Shown: piece after piece, positions 25,911 through 35,254 of the stretch
Layout of the letters: every line of letters begins with the position of its first letter
How positions within the stretch are numbered: position 1 is the first letter of the stretch
Source: Alphaproteobacteria bacterium
GTDB lineage: Bacteria; Pseudomonadota; Alphaproteobacteria; Rhodobacterales; Rhodobacteraceae
DNA: 64,000 bases
Assembly: GCA_030425925.1 (NCBI GenBank)
Contig: JAUHZO010000001.1
Location: forward strand, 372,001 to 436,000
Direction: 5' to 3'
Program-made: the position numbers and the translations under genes
Notes under the pieces: generated by a model
Databases searched by the model: none
What the model was told of the DNA's origin: nothing
What the model saw: the letters and a program-made list of their open reading frames with translations, nothing else

Positions 25911-26510
25911 TCATGACCCGCCTGCCACCGTCAACCCCAGCATCCGCCAGCCCTGCATGCCCCAGCGGTAATAGCTGATCTTGTCCGCCGGATAGCCTGC
26001 CTCGATGATGCGCCGGATCGCGGTGGGCGACTGGCCGCACCATGGGCCGTTGCAGAACATCACCAGCGCCGGCACCCCCTCCGGATCGCAGATATAGCCG
26101 TCGAAATCCACTTCGCAGCCCAGCTCGTGCAGGCGGTCGGCCATCTCGGTATAGGGCATGTTGATGCTGCCGGGGATCGTGCCGGTTTCCCAGTCGGGGC
26201 GCACGCGCCCGTCCACCACCAGCGTCCCGGGATCCTGCAACGCCGCAAGTACCTCCAGTTCGCCGACCGTGGTGACGCCTTCGGCCGGAACCATGGGCTG
26301 GATGCAGAAATCCGGGCAGGGCCGCGCGATGCGTGCAAACGCGCCCTCGATCACTGCGTTCGTGTCCTGCTCGCGGGAAATCGTGGCCGGGCCCCGCGCC
26401 GTGGGCACGGTGACCGACGCCATGTCGCGCGTGATGTTCACCTGATCCGCCGCCACAGGCGATGCCAGCGCCGCAAGAAAAGCCGGGATGGCCAGGAAAT
26501 CAAATCTCAT
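25911..26510 (-). CDS. Exported rhodanese-like protein
   Basis: The 199-residue protein has a signal peptide (MRFDFLAIPAFLAALASPVAAD) and one rhodanese domain. VVDGRVRPDWETGTIPGSINMPY is the first rhodanese signature, given here only as a description of residues near 95-117. VMFCNGPWCGQSP holds the catalytic-loop cysteine at its first Cys. An extra CPDFC pair near residue 68 may form a disulfide. Its job may be sulfur transfer or thiol redox chemistry in the periplasm. Divergent from the VOC gene. Confidence 0.8.
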   Translation of the reverse strand: MRFDFLAIPAFLAALASPVAADQVNITRDMASVTVPTARGPATISREQDTNAVIEGAFARIARPCPDFCIQPMVPAEGVTTVGELEVLAALQDPGTLVVDGRVRPDWETGTIPGSINMPYTEMADRLHELGCEVDFDGYICDPEGVPALVMFCNGPWCGQSPTAIRRIIEAGYPADKISYYRWGMQGWRMLGLTVAGGS

Positions 26511-26632
26511 GTCGCGTCCTCCGTCACATGGGTTGCCAGAGCCTAGCGCGCCGCCGACCCGTGGCACAATCCGCAGATGCTTGCCCCATCGCGCCACACG
26601 CGATACGATTCGTCAAAACGCCGGAGCGTCCC

Positions 26633-27016
26633 ATGCCCCTGACCAGTTTCGACCATGTCAACATCCGCACCCGCAACCTGGACAGGATGGTGGCCTGGTA
26701 TGGCGACGTGCTTGGCCTGATGCCGGGGCCTCGCCCGGATTTCCCGTTTGGCGGCGCGTGGCTTTATCTGGGGGATCGGGCGCATATCCACCTGGTCGAC
26801 GTTCCCGACCAGCGCGACGCCGTGCTGGACAACACGCTGGAGCATTTTGCCTTCCGCGCCACCGGAATGGCACAGATGCGCGCCCGTCTGGACGCGCGGG
26901 GCATTGCCTACACCATCGACCCGGTGCCCACCCTTCCCGTCGTGCAGATCAACTTCCGCGACCCCGACGGCAACCACATCCATCTCGACTATCATTCCGA
27001 CGAATACAGCGGCTGA
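26633..27016 (+). CDS. VOC superfamily (glyoxalase-like) protein
   Basis: The 127-residue protein is a single glyoxalase/bleomycin-resistance/dioxygenase module pair. FDHVNIRTRNLDRMVAWY starts the first beta-alpha-beta unit, where the His is a likely metal ligand. FRDPDGNHIHLDY ends the second. EHFAF near the middle supplies a further candidate ligand. Substrate cannot be told from sequence. The start at 26633 follows GGAGCG. Confidence 0.85.
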   Translation: MPLTSFDHVNIRTRNLDRMVAWYGDVLGLMPGPRPDFPFGGAWLYLGDRAHIHLVDVPDQRDAVLDNTLEHFAFRATGMAQMRARLDARGIAYTIDPVPTLPVVQINFRDPDGNHIHLDYHSDEYSG

Positions 27017-27042
27017 GCCTGCGGGCCCGCGCCAGCGGCCGC

Positions 27043-27597
27043 TCAGTGCAGACCGTCCGGCCCGTGGCGCAGGATAAGCGGCACGACAAGGTCTTCCTCG
27101 TCCTCCAGATGGCGCAGCAACTGCGCCTCGAAACTCAGGAGTTCACGGTGAAACGCCCCGGCCTCGCCCCGGGCCTGAAGCACGGCATTGGCCGTCGTCG
27201 TGAACCGCGCCAGCAGCGCGTCCAGCGCGTGGTGATCGCGGTCGAGAATGTCAAAGCCACGCGCCACGTGCGGCTCCAGCCCCTGCAGCACCGGGAAGTA
27301 ATGCATGTCCTCGATCTGGTGATGGCCGTGCAGCTGGTTCACCAGCATCCCGCCCAGCCGGGCAAGCCGCGCCTTGTGGCTGCCGGTCTCCAGCGTGCCG
27401 TCGACCGCGGCCTCGGCATCGCTGCGCAGGGTTTCGGTCAGGCGGCGGAACATCATGTGACGGTCCAGCCAGAACGCCACCAGCCCGGCAAAATGCGGAT
27501 GCGAGGCCCAGCTGTCGCGGGGAAATGCCTCGACCAGCGCCCGCAGCGCGTCGGGCAGCCCCTCGCGGGTGGAAAGATCGTCGACCGGATTGGACAT
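27043..27597 (-). CDS. Hemerythrin domain protein
   Basis: The 184-residue alpha-helical protein has the spaced His/Glu ligands of an HHE di-iron site: HPHF near 33, HGHHQIEDMHYFP near 90-102, DRDHHALD near 120 and HLEDEEDLVVP near 163. Such proteins bind oxygen or nitric oxide or protect against them. It lies 57 bp downstream of the UspA gene on the same strand. The pair is probably one operon under the Fnr-type box at 28117. Confidence 0.88.
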   Translation of the reverse strand: MSNPVDDLSTREGLPDALRALVEAFPRDSWASHPHFAGLVAFWLDRHMMFRRLTETLRSDAEAAVDGTLETGSHKARLARLGGMLVNQLHGHHQIEDMHYFPVLQGLEPHVARGFDILDRDHHALDALLARFTTTANAVLQARGEAGAFHRELLSFEAQLLRHLEDEEDLVVPLILRHGPDGLH

Positions 27598-27653
27598 GGC
27601 ACACCTCCACGGCCATAGCTGCCATGGCGGCGCGTGCTGTCAATGTGCGTTTG

Positions 27654-28067
27654 TCAACGCAAAACGTGCACGGCACAGGCCGCGTGGCGCACCACCTGGC
27701 TGGCGGTGGATCCCAGTAGCAGGTCCTGCATCCCCGGCCGGTGCGAGGCGATGACGATCAGGTCGACCTTGTGCTCGTGCGCGTGATCCAGAATCGTGCG
27801 CCCGGCATGGCCGTCGATGACCGAAGCCGCGCCCCCCGGCACCCCGGAGGCCAGCGCCTCCAGTTCCGACCGGATCGCCGCGCGGGATTGCGCGAGGTAT
27901 TCCGCGGGGAGGTAGTTGATGGCGTAGCCGGGCACCTGCTCCATCACGTGAAGCAGCGTGATGCGCGCGCCTTCGGCTGCAAGCCGCTGCGCGATGGCGA
28001 TGGCCGAGCGGGTCTTGGCCTCGGCCCCTTCATCAAAGGCGATCGGCACCAGGATGTTGTGATACAT
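27654..28067 (-). CDS. Universal stress protein, UspA family
   Basis: The 137-residue protein is one Usp domain: MYHNILVPIAFDEGAEA at the start, a DHAHEHKVDLIVIASHRPG helix-strand, and the ATP-binding signature GSTASQVVRHAACAVHVLR (G-2x-G-9x-G-S/T type, here slightly altered). It is followed by the hemerythrin gene. In Rhodobacter relatives usp genes are often activated by FnrL under low oxygen, which agrees with the upstream box. Confidence 0.9.
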   Translation of the reverse strand: MYHNILVPIAFDEGAEAKTRSAIAIAQRLAAEGARITLLHVMEQVPGYAINYLPAEYLAQSRAAIRSELEALASGVPGGAASVIDGHAGRTILDHAHEHKVDLIVIASHRPGMQDLLLGSTASQVVRHAACAVHVLR

Positions 28068-28116
28068 GGGTTTTTCCTCCTGCCGGGCAGGATGCGCCCC
28101 GCCATGGCGCACGACT

Positions 28117-28130
28117 TTGATGCAAGTCAG
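28117..28130. promoter_or_regulatory. Fnr-type box upstream of uspA
   Basis: TTGATGCAAGTCAG matches TTGAT-N4-RTCAA with one mismatch at the last base. Its centre is about 56 bp from the UspA start codon, and it lies in the region shared with the divergent regulator gene. This suggests low-oxygen induction of uspA and the hemerythrin gene. Confidence 0.5.
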
Positions 28131-28286
28131 AAACGTCCCAATATCTCCATATTTTGCTCCTAGAACAGATCCGGGCCGCAGAACGCAGCCGATATCGGAT
28201 CAGGTCGGACCAGAACGGGCCCGACCCGGTCGGGCGTGCGGAGGGCCGGACCAGCCCGCCGCGACGCGCTGTCGGAGAGCGATGCG

Positions 28287-28952
28287 ATGCGGTACCTGAT
28301 TTGCGAATCCAGCTGGGAGATGATGGCCCTGGCCCGCGATCTCGAGGCCGGGGGCCTTCGGACAACCGGCACCGACCGGCTGCAGGATCTGCCGCATCTG
28401 CAGGACCTGCTGGAGGCCGAAGTCACCCTTCTCGACTCGCCGCCGGTGGACCTGATGCTGCGCCTGTCGGCCACCGGTGCGGTGGCGGTGGTCACGGATC
28501 ACGCCGGGCCGGACGGGATTGCCCGCTGGTTCCGGCTGGGCGCGGCGGCGGTGCTGAGCCCCAAGGCCGAACCGGCCGAGATCGCGGCGCACCTGACCGC
28601 GATCGCCCGGCGGGTGCACGGGCTGTCCCGGCCGGTCTGGCAGGCCGGTGCCCTGCAACTGGACCTTGCCGCCCGGCGTGCGCGGCTGCACGGCCTGCCG
28701 CTGGCCCTGGCGCCCAAGGTCTATGACATGCTCGAATGCCTCGCCCTGCGCGCCGGGCGGCTGGTGTCGCGCGATCTGCTGATGAGCCAGCTTTACGGGC
28801 TGGAACGGGAACCGGATCTGCGCGTGCTCGACGTCTATGCCACCGCGTTGCGGCAGGCGCTGTCGAGTTGTGCGGACGACATCCGCATCAACACCGTGCG
28901 CGGTCAGGGCTACCGCATGATCGCCCGCGACGCGGCGCAGCACGCGGCCTGA
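28287..28952 (+). CDS. OmpR/PhoB-type regulator with degenerate receiver
   Basis: The 221-residue protein has an N-terminal receiver-like half (1-115). A single Asp in VTLLDSPP may correspond to the phosphorylation site, but the acidic pair near the start is missing (LICESSWEMM), so it may not be phosphorylated normally. The C-terminal half is an OmpR winged helix (LPLALAPKVYDMLECL, then VSRDLLMSQLYG, then LDVYATALRQAL and TVRGQGYRM). I chose the ATG at 28287, preceded by CGGAGAG, although the frame opens at 28236. It is divergent from uspA. Target genes are unknown. Confidence 0.8.
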   Translation: MRYLICESSWEMMALARDLEAGGLRTTGTDRLQDLPHLQDLLEAEVTLLDSPPVDLMLRLSATGAVAVVTDHAGPDGIARWFRLGAAAVLSPKAEPAEIAAHLTAIARRVHGLSRPVWQAGALQLDLAARRARLHGLPLALAPKVYDMLECLALRAGRLVSRDLLMSQLYGLEREPDLRVLDVYATALRQALSSCADDIRINTVRGQGYRMIARDAAQHAA

Positions 28953-29113
28953 CCCCCCTGGCGCGGCGCAATGGCCACCCCGGCGCGCCAATCGACCGCG
29001 ACCTGCGGCCGGGCGGGCAGATTGTCTTGACAGCCCAAGGGGTGCGGGGCCAAACAGGAGAAGACGTATGAGAGGCCGTTCAATGGCCCGTATCCGAGCA
29101 GCCCGGGACCCAC

Positions 29114-29821
29114 ATGACCAGCACGCAGCGTATTGAGGACTCTGTCCGCGAAACCATCATTTCGCGCCCCGACATCATTCTGGACGACAAGGACCTGATG
29201 CACGCGCTCATCACCGCGAACGAACGCGCGATGGGCGGCAACATCATCGACCTGCGCGGCATCGCGATGGAACGGCTGGAAGCGCGGCTTGACCGGCTGG
29301 AAGACACCCATCGCTCTGTCATTGCCGCGGCCTATGAAAACCTGGCCGGTACCAACCAGATTCACCGCGCCGTCCTGCGGATGCTGGACCCGGTGGAGTT
29401 CGAGCCGTTCCTGCGCGATCTCGGTGGCGAGGTGGCGCAGATCCTGCGGGTGGACGTGATCAAGCTGGTGCTGGAATCGGTGCAGAACGACAACGACCCG
29501 GCGGTCAAGCGCCTGGGCACGGTCCTGTCGGTGGCCGAGCCCGGCTTTGTCGAGACGTTCGTGGCCGACGGGCGCGAAGCGCCGCTGCGCCCCGTGACCC
29601 TGCGCCAGGTGAGCACGGGCAATGCCCGCATCTACGGCGAAAAGGCCGAATGGATCCGGTCAGAAGCCTGTCTGAAGCTCGATTTCGGCCCGGGCCGCCT
29701 GCCCGGCCTGCTGCTGATGGGGTCGGAAGACCCGCACATGTTCACCCCGCAGCAGGGCACCGATTTGCTGTCCTTCTTCGCGGGCGTGTTCGAACGGGCC
29801 ATGCGGCGTTGGCTGTCGTGA
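29114..29821 (+). CDS. DUF484 family protein
   Basis: The 235-residue protein matches DUF484, a GAF-like family nearly always encoded next to xerC. It has an N-terminal helical half (IISRPDIILDDKDLMHALI, RLEARLDRLEDTHRSV) and a C-terminal GAF-type half ending LLLMGSEDPHMFTPQQGTDLLSFFAGVFERAMRRWL. Biochemical function is not established. The next gene, xerC, begins within a few to 25 bp, so the two are surely co-transcribed. Confidence 0.88.
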   Translation: MTSTQRIEDSVRETIISRPDIILDDKDLMHALITANERAMGGNIIDLRGIAMERLEARLDRLEDTHRSVIAAAYENLAGTNQIHRAVLRMLDPVEFEPFLRDLGGEVAQILRVDVIKLVLESVQNDNDPAVKRLGTVLSVAEPGFVETFVADGREAPLRPVTLRQVSTGNARIYGEKAEWIRSEACLKLDFGPGRLPGLLLMGSEDPHMFTPQQGTDLLSFFAGVFERAMRRWLS

Positions 29822-29846
29822 CCGGGCTGTGGCCCGCGGCTTTGGC

Positions 29847-30779
29847 ATGACGGGCGACCTGCATATCTCGCCCGCGGCGCGGGATGCCCTGCAGGATTGG
29901 CTGAAGGCCGCCCGGGCCCTGCAGGGCGTGTCGGACAACACCGTCGAGGCCTATCGCAGCGACGTGCGCGACTTCATCGGCTTTCTCACCTTCTATCATG
30001 GCGATCTGCAGGGCCTGGCCCCTCTGGCGCGGGTGACCACCACCGACATGCGCGCCTGGATGGCCGATCTGCGCCGGCGCGAGGTGTCGGCCCGCTCGAT
30101 CGCGCGCAAGCTTTCGGCGGTCAAGAGCTTCTACCGCTGGCTGGCGCGGCGCGACGGGTATGAACCCACCGCCGTGCTGTCGGCCCGCGCACCGAAATTC
30201 CAGAAAAAGCTTCCCCGTCCGCTGTCCGAGGACGCCGCGCGCGAGGTGCTGGAACTGGCCGAACTGCAGACCGCCGCACCCTGGACCGGCGCGCGCGACA
30301 CCGCGGTGCTGACGCTGTTGTACGGCTGCGGGCTGCGCAGTTTCGAGGCGCTGGGGTTGACCGGCGGCGACTCGCCGCTGGGCGAGGCGCTGCGCATCCG
30401 CGGCAAGGGCGGCAAGGAACGCATCGTGCCCGTTCTGCCAGCGGCACGCGCCGCGGTGGCGCGCTATGTCGATCTGTGCCCGTTCGATCTGCCGCCCGAC
30501 GGGCCGCTGTTCCTGGGGGTGCGCGGCGGCGCGCTGAACGCGCGCCACATCCGCAAGGTGACAGAACGGGTGCGCCTGCAGCTTGGCCTGCCGGCCAGCG
30601 CCACGCCGCACGCGCTGCGCCACAGCTTTGCCACGCATCTTCTGGCCGCAGGCGGCGATCTGCGGGCGATCCAGGAATTGCTGGGCCATGCCTCGCTCTC
30701 GACCACCCAGGCCTACACGGCTGTGGACGAGGTCCACCTGATGCGGGTCTACGAGGCGACGCACCCCAAGGCGGGGTGA
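29847..30779 (+). CDS. xerC: Tyrosine site-specific recombinase XerC
   Basis: This 310-residue recombinase acts with XerD at dif to resolve chromosome dimers. The SAM-like N-terminal domain spans about 1-95. The catalytic domain has Arg in GCGLRSFEALGL, Lys in RGKGGKERIVP, HALRHSFATH, LGHASLSTTQAY with the His, and the Tyr nucleophile in QAYTAVD. The start is uncertain between GTG 29829 and ATG 29847; neither has a good ribosome binding site. I took the ATG. Co-transcribed with the DUF484 gene, the usual order in this group. Confidence 0.93.
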   Translation: MTGDLHISPAARDALQDWLKAARALQGVSDNTVEAYRSDVRDFIGFLTFYHGDLQGLAPLARVTTTDMRAWMADLRRREVSARSIARKLSAVKSFYRWLARRDGYEPTAVLSARAPKFQKKLPRPLSEDAAREVLELAELQTAAPWTGARDTAVLTLLYGCGLRSFEALGLTGGDSPLGEALRIRGKGGKERIVPVLPAARAAVARYVDLCPFDLPPDGPLFLGVRGGALNARHIRKVTERVRLQLGLPASATPHALRHSFATHLLAAGGDLRAIQELLGHASLSTTQAYTAVDEVHLMRVYEATHPKAG

Positions 30780-30844
30780 TTTCGGCCCTTCCCCGCACCG
30801 GCCAGACTGATAGGTTTGCCGCAGACGTTCAGGGAGGAACAATA

Positions 30845-31450
30845 ATGAAACTGCTCAAGGCCGGGCCGTCGCCCTTTGTGCGCAAGGTGTTGGTCACCCT
30901 GCACGAAACCGGTCAGTTCGACGAGATCGAGATGGTGGATGTCACCGCCTCGCCGCTGGCGCCCGATCCGGCGCTGGTCGCCGCGAACCCGGTGGGCAAG
31001 ATCCCCGCGCTGATCCGCAACGACGGCCCGGCGCTGTATGACAGCCGCGTGATCTGCCGCTTTCTCGACGCCCGCGCCGAGGCCGGGCTGTATGCCACGC
31101 CGCAGCCCTGGGACACGCTGACGCTGGAGGCGACGGGCGACGGGATCATGGAAGCGGCGGTGCTGATGATCTACGAGATGCGCTTTCGCCCCGAAGACCG
31201 CCAGCACGCCCCCTGGGTCGAGGGCCAGTGGGCCAAGGTTGCCCGCGCGCTGGACGCGCTGGAAACCCGCTGGATGAGCCACCTGCACGGCCGTCTGGAC
31301 ATGGGCCAGATCGCCATCGGCTGCGCGCTGGGCTATCTCGATTTCCGCCACGCCCCGCGCGACTGGCGCGTGGGCCGCGATTCGCTGGCGGCCTGGTACG
31401 GCAAGTTCGCCGAACGCCCGGCGATGCAGGCGACCGAACCGCAGGGCTGA
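30845..31450 (+). CDS. Glutathione S-transferase-like protein
   Basis: The 201-residue protein has a thioredoxin-like N-terminal domain with a Ser in AGPSPFVRKV as the probable catalytic residue, the cis-Pro region NPVGKIPALI and the glutathione-binding YDSRVICRFL. An all-alpha C-terminal domain follows (MGQIAIGCALGYLDFR, then LAAWYGKFAERPAM). Likely a cytosolic detoxification enzyme; substrate unknown. The start follows GGGAGG. It converges with the outer-membrane protein gene. Confidence 0.88.
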   Translation: MKLLKAGPSPFVRKVLVTLHETGQFDEIEMVDVTASPLAPDPALVAANPVGKIPALIRNDGPALYDSRVICRFLDARAEAGLYATPQPWDTLTLEATGDGIMEAAVLMIYEMRFRPEDRQHAPWVEGQWAKVARALDALETRWMSHLHGRLDMGQIAIGCALGYLDFRHAPRDWRVGRDSLAAWYGKFAERPAMQATEPQG

Positions 31451-31484
31451 GCCGGGCGAAACCGGCCCCGCCCGACGCGGTGGA

Positions 31485-32138
31485 TCAGAATTTCAGCGAC
31501 AGACCGACATTCAGGGCGTTTGTCTTGATGTCGGTCTTGAAGGTCCCGCCATCGTCGAATTCGCCTTCGTTGGCGGAATAGGTGAACTGGTACTCGCCGA
31601 ACACCGACAGCCGGTCGTTGATCGGGTAGCTGGCCCCGGCCCCCAGCCGCAGCGCGGGCCCGGTGATCTGAAATCCGTAAGTGTCTGATCCGCTGGCATG
31701 TTCGGCATCCACATGCGGAAAGGCAAAGCCCAGGCCGCCCAGCGCGTAAGGCGTCAGCGACCCCCATTGCTCGGGCCAGCGGCGCGCGACATTGGCCGTC
31801 AGCACGTTGTGCCCGTCCGACAATTCCAGGCGCGAAAAGCCCAGCGCCGCCTTCTCGGCATCACCGGCATAGGCCTTGGTATGGGTGTATTCCACCCCGA
31901 ACCCCCAGTTGCTGTCGCGCCACCAGGTGGCGCGCGCACCGTAATAGGGCGGCATTTCAAAGGACTTGCCTTCCCAGCTCATCAGCTGGTCATAGCTGCC
32001 GCCGCCATTGGGCAGCTCGCCGGACATGCGGCTGTGCGGCAGGGTCTGCCAGCCGGTATAGACCGAAAGCTCCATCTCGGCCGCCGCGGGAACGGCCAGG
32101 CCGCAGGTCAGGCAGGCAGCGATAATCGCAAAGCGCAT
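31485..32138 (-). CDS. Outer-membrane beta-barrel protein
   Basis: The 217-residue protein has a signal peptide ([21 protein letters not shown]). Alternating hydrophobic strands follow, such as [13 protein letters not shown] and [14 protein letters not shown], with [14 protein letters not shown]. It ends in Phe (LNVGLSLKF), the C-terminal signature for BAM-dependent barrels. The size suggests an eight-stranded barrel of the OmpA/OmpW or lipid A-modifying kind. No catalytic residues were recognised. Confidence 0.8.
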   Translation of the reverse strand: MRFAIIAACLTCGLAVPAAAEMELSVYTGWQTLPHSRMSGELPNGGGSYDQLMSWEGKSFEMPPYYGARATWWRDSNWGFGVEYTHTKAYAGDAEKAALGFSRLELSDGHNVLTANVARRWPEQWGSLTPYALGGLGFAFPHVDAEHASGSDTYGFQITGPALRLGAGASYPINDRLSVFGEYQFTYSANEGEFDDGGTFKTDIKTNALNVGLSLKF

Positions 32139-32349
32139 GGTCCGGCTCCGAACACGGTTTCATGCCCAAGATAGGGGGGCGGACAGGGCAGTTTCAACCG
32201 CGACACATGCGCGCTTGTGGCATTGCGTCCTTTTTGCACGCTGGACGCCCCATACCTGCCCCGCTAAATACCCGTGCGGAAAGGCCCCGGCATGTCCGGG
32301 GTTCTGACATTGCTGGCCGCATTCGGCCCGAAACAAGGGAGTACACCTC

Positions 32350-32943
32350 GTGTCACACGCAGACGATCACGAAGGCACCCGGAGGGATTTCCTCTATTAC
32401 GCGACCGCCGGGGCCGGTGCCGTAGCGACCGGTGCCGCCGTCTGGCCGCTGGTCAACCAGATGAACCCGTCCGCCGACGTGCGCGCGCTGTCGACGATCC
32501 GCGTCGACGTGTCGGGCGTCGAACCGGGCACGCAGCTGACGGTGAAGTGGCTGGGCAAGCCGGTCTTCATCCGCCACCGCACCGGGGCCGAAATCCAGGA
32601 CGCCATGGAACAGGATGTCGCGTTTGCCGAAGGCCAGTCGGTGATCGACCCGCTGGCGCGCAACGAGAACCTGCCCGACGAAAACGCTCCGGCCAGCGAT
32701 GCCAACCGCTGCATGCCCTCGCCCGAAGGCGAGGCACCGCAGGCCTGGATCGTGCAGATGGGCGTCTGCACCCATCTGGGCTGCGTGCCGCTGGGCAATG
32801 CCGGCGACTTCGGTGGCTGGTTCTGCCCCTGCCACGGATCGCACTACGATCTGTCGGGCCGCATCCGCAAGGGTCCCGCCCCCGAAAACCTGCCCGTCCC
32901 GCCGGCCCAATGGGTCGATGACGCAACCATCCTGCTGGGCTGA
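32350..32943 (+). CDS. petA: Ubiquinol-cytochrome c reductase Rieske subunit
   Basis: The 197-residue Rieske protein carries the 2Fe-2S cluster that takes the first electron from quinol in the bc1 complex. It has a twin-arginine-type start ([18 protein letters not shown]) that doubles as the membrane anchor. The cluster ligands are Cys140, His142, Cys159 and His162, with Cys145 and Cys161 as the disulfide. The start is a GTG at 32350 after AAGGGAG. It is followed by petB 11 bp later and petC. Confidence 0.97.
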   Translation: MSHADDHEGTRRDFLYYATAGAGAVATGAAVWPLVNQMNPSADVRALSTIRVDVSGVEPGTQLTVKWLGKPVFIRHRTGAEIQDAMEQDVAFAEGQSVIDPLARNENLPDENAPASDANRCMPSPEGEAPQAWIVQMGVCTHLGCVPLGNAGDFGGWFCPCHGSHYDLSGRIRKGPAPENLPVPPAQWVDDATILLG

Positions 32944-32954
32944 GGAGCTGTAAA

Positions 32955-34298
32955 ATGGCTGGAATTCCGCACGACCATTACGAGCCCAGGACCGGCGCCG
33001 AAAAGTGGCTGCATTCGCGGCTGCCGATCGTCGGCCTGCTGTACGACACCATCATGATCCCCACGCCCAAGAACCTGAACTGGATGTGGATCTGGGGGAT
33101 TGTCCTGACCTTCTGCCTGGCGCTGCAGATCATCACCGGCATCGTGCTGGTGATGCATTACACGCCGCATGTCGACATGGCCTTTGCCTCGATCGAGCAC
33201 ATCATGCGCAACGTGAACGGCGGGCACTTCATCCGCTACCTGCACATGAACGGTGCCTCGCTGTTCTTTGTCGCCGTCTACGCGCATATCTTCCGCGGCC
33301 TCTATTACGGCTCCTACAAGGCCCCGCGCGAGATCACGTGGATCATCGGCATGCTGATCTACCTGTGCATGATGGGCACCGCCTTCATGGGCTACGTGCT
33401 GCCCTGGGGTCAGATGTCGTTCTGGGGCGCCACCGTGATCACCGGCCTGTTCGGCGCGATCCCGTTCATCGGCGAACCGATCCAGACCTGGCTGCTGGGC
33501 GGGCCGGCCGTGGACAATGCCACGCTGAACCGCTTCTTCTCGCTGCACTACCTGCTGCCCTTCGTGATCGCAGGGCTTGTGGCGGTGCACATCTGGGCCT
33601 TCCACACCACCGGCAACAACAACCCCACCGGGGTCGAGGTGCGCCGCGGGTCCAAGGCCGAGGCGGAAAAGGACACGGTTCCGTTCTGGCCCTACTACGT
33701 CATCAAGGATCTGTTCGCGCTGGCGGTCATCCTGGCGGTGTTCTTCGCCATCGTCGGCTACATGCCGAACTACCTGGGCCACCCGGACAACTATATCGAG
33801 GCGAACCCGCTGGTGACGCCCGCGCATATCGTGCCGGAATGGTACTTCCTGCCGTTCTACGCGATCCTGCGCGCCTTCACCGCCGATGTCTGGCTGGTGC
33901 AACTGGCAAGCCTTGTGACCGGCGGCATCATCGACGCCAAGTTCTTTGGCGTGCTGGCGATGTTCGGCGCGATCGTGGTGCTGGCGCTGGCCCCCTGGCT
34001 GGATACCTCCTCGGTGCGCTCGGGCCGCTATCGCCCGATGCTCAAGTGGTGGTTCTGGCTTCTGGTCATCGACTTCTTCGCGCTGATGTGGCTTGGGGCC
34101 ATGCCGGCCGAGGAACCCTATGCCAGCTTCTCGCTGATCGCTTCGGCCTATTGGTTCGCCTACTTCCTGGTGATCCTGCCGCTTCTGGGCGTGATTGAAA
34201 AACCGCTGCCCCAGCCCGAGACGATCGAAGAAGACTTCAACGCCCATTACGGCAAGTCGTCCGAGGCCGGCAGCACAGCCGCCACCCCGGCCGAATGA
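32955..34298 (+). CDS. petB: Cytochrome b of the bc1 complex
   Basis: The 447-residue integral membrane protein holds haems bL and bH. The axial His residues are at 97, 111, 198 and 212, the same numbers as in Rhodobacter. The Qo-site PEWY motif is at 294-297. About eight transmembrane helices are visible. The stop codon overlaps an in-frame ATG that starts the petC reading frame (ATGA), so translation may be coupled. Confidence 0.98.
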   Translation: MAGIPHDHYEPRTGAEKWLHSRLPIVGLLYDTIMIPTPKNLNWMWIWGIVLTFCLALQIITGIVLVMHYTPHVDMAFASIEHIMRNVNGGHFIRYLHMNGASLFFVAVYAHIFRGLYYGSYKAPREITWIIGMLIYLCMMGTAFMGYVLPWGQMSFWGATVITGLFGAIPFIGEPIQTWLLGGPAVDNATLNRFFSLHYLLPFVIAGLVAVHIWAFHTTGNNNPTGVEVRRGSKAEAEKDTVPFWPYYVIKDLFALAVILAVFFAIVGYMPNYLGHPDNYIEANPLVTPAHIVPEWYFLPFYAILRAFTADVWLVQLASLVTGGIIDAKFFGVLAMFGAIVVLALAPWLDTSSVRSGRYRPMLKWWFWLLVIDFFALMWLGAMPAEEPYASFSLIASAYWFAYFLVILPLLGVIEKPLPQPETIEEDFNAHYGKSSEAGSTAATPAE

Positions 34299-34309
34299 CG
34301 AAAGGACCG

Positions 34310-35110
34310 ATGAGAATGTTCAGAAATTGCACCCTCTCGGCCCTGACGGCCCTGATGCTGGGAACCGGCGGCGCCTTTGCCGCCGGGGGCGAAGCTCATG
34401 TGGAGAACTTCAGCTTCTCCTTCGAAGGCCCGTTCGGCACCTATGACCAGATGCAACTGCAGCGCGGCCTGCAGGTCTATACCGAGGTCTGTTCTGCGTG
34501 CCACGGTCTGAAATACGTACCCCTGCGCGATCTCGAGGCGCTGGGTTACACCGAGGAAGAGGTGATCGCCTACTCCGCGTTCTACGAGGTCTTTGACCCC
34601 GAGCTTCTGGATGGCGAAGGCGATTTCCGTCCGCGCAAGCCCACCGACCATTTCCCGACGGTCACCTCGGCCGGCGCGCCGGACCTGTCGCTGATGGCCA
34701 AGGCCCGCGCCGGGTTCCACGGGCCGTACGGTCTGGGCCTGAACCAGTTGTTCAAGGGCATGGGCGGTGCGGAATACATCGCGTCGCTGCTGACCGGCTA
34801 TACCGGCGAGGAAAAGTTCGAAGCCGGCACGGTGCTCTATGAAAACACCGCCTTCCCGGGCGGCTGGATCTCGATGGCACCGCCGCTTTACGGCGAGGAC
34901 GTGGAATATGCCGACGGCCATTCCAACGACCTGCACCACATCGCCGAAGACGTGTCGGCCTTCCTGATGTGGACGGCCGAGCCCAAGATGATGGCGCGCA
35001 AGCAGGCCGGCTTTGCCGGCGTGCTGTTCCTGACGGTGTTGTCGGTGCTGCTGTACCTGACCAACAAGCGCATCTGGGCCCCGATCAAGCGCGGTGCCAA
35101 GGAAAGCTGA
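34310..35110 (+). CDS. petC: Cytochrome c1 of the bc1 complex
   Basis: The 266-residue protein has a signal peptide ending GGAFA, the haem-binding CSACH in [20 protein letters not shown]-like context, a Met ligand near MAPPLYGED, and one C-terminal membrane anchor ([20 protein letters not shown]). Three in-frame ATGs are possible: 34295, 34310 and 34316. AAAGGA at 34301-34306 favours 34310 or 34316. Last gene of petABC, followed by a strong terminator. Confidence 0.97.
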   Translation: MRMFRNCTLSALTALMLGTGGAFAAGGEAHVENFSFSFEGPFGTYDQMQLQRGLQVYTEVCSACHGLKYVPLRDLEALGYTEEEVIAYSAFYEVFDPELLDGEGDFRPRKPTDHFPTVTSAGAPDLSLMAKARAGFHGPYGLGLNQLFKGMGGAEYIASLLTGYTGEEKFEAGTVLYENTAFPGGWISMAPPLYGEDVEYADGHSNDLHHIAEDVSAFLMWTAEPKMMARKQAGFAGVLFLTVLSVLLYLTNKRIWAPIKRGAKES

Positions 35111-35130
35111 TCGCGCAACAGACCACGGTC

Positions 35131-35158
35131 AAAGCCCCGCCAACCGGCGGGGCTTTTT
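35131..35158 (+). terminator. petABC terminator
   Basis: AAAGCCCCGCC (35131-35141) pairs perfectly with GGCGGGGCTTT (35146-35156) around AACC, followed by TT. The A tract on the left could make it work for the leftward thi genes too. Confidence 0.9.
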
Positions 35159-35196
35159 CGTTCTGGCGCGCCCGTTCGTCCCCCGTTCCCCACATC

Positions 35197-35217
35197 GTCC
35201 CGGACTTGCTCCGGGAC
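35197..35217. repeat. REP-like palindrome, family B copy 1
   Basis: GTCCCGGA-CTTGC-TCCGGGAC, followed by CTCCCC. A close relative lies at 40030-40050. Elements of the form GTCCCGGG-CAAGC-CCGGGAC are familiar between genes in many alphaproteobacterial genomes. Confidence 0.7.
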
Positions 35218-35254
35218 CTCCCCGTGCCGGGGACGGAAGGGCGGTGCAGGGCTG

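Noticed and set aside
29847-30779. The tyrosine recombinase as an integrase of a mobile element
   Set aside because: Its link to DUF484, its length and the lack of attachment repeats or cargo genes mark it as the housekeeping XerC.
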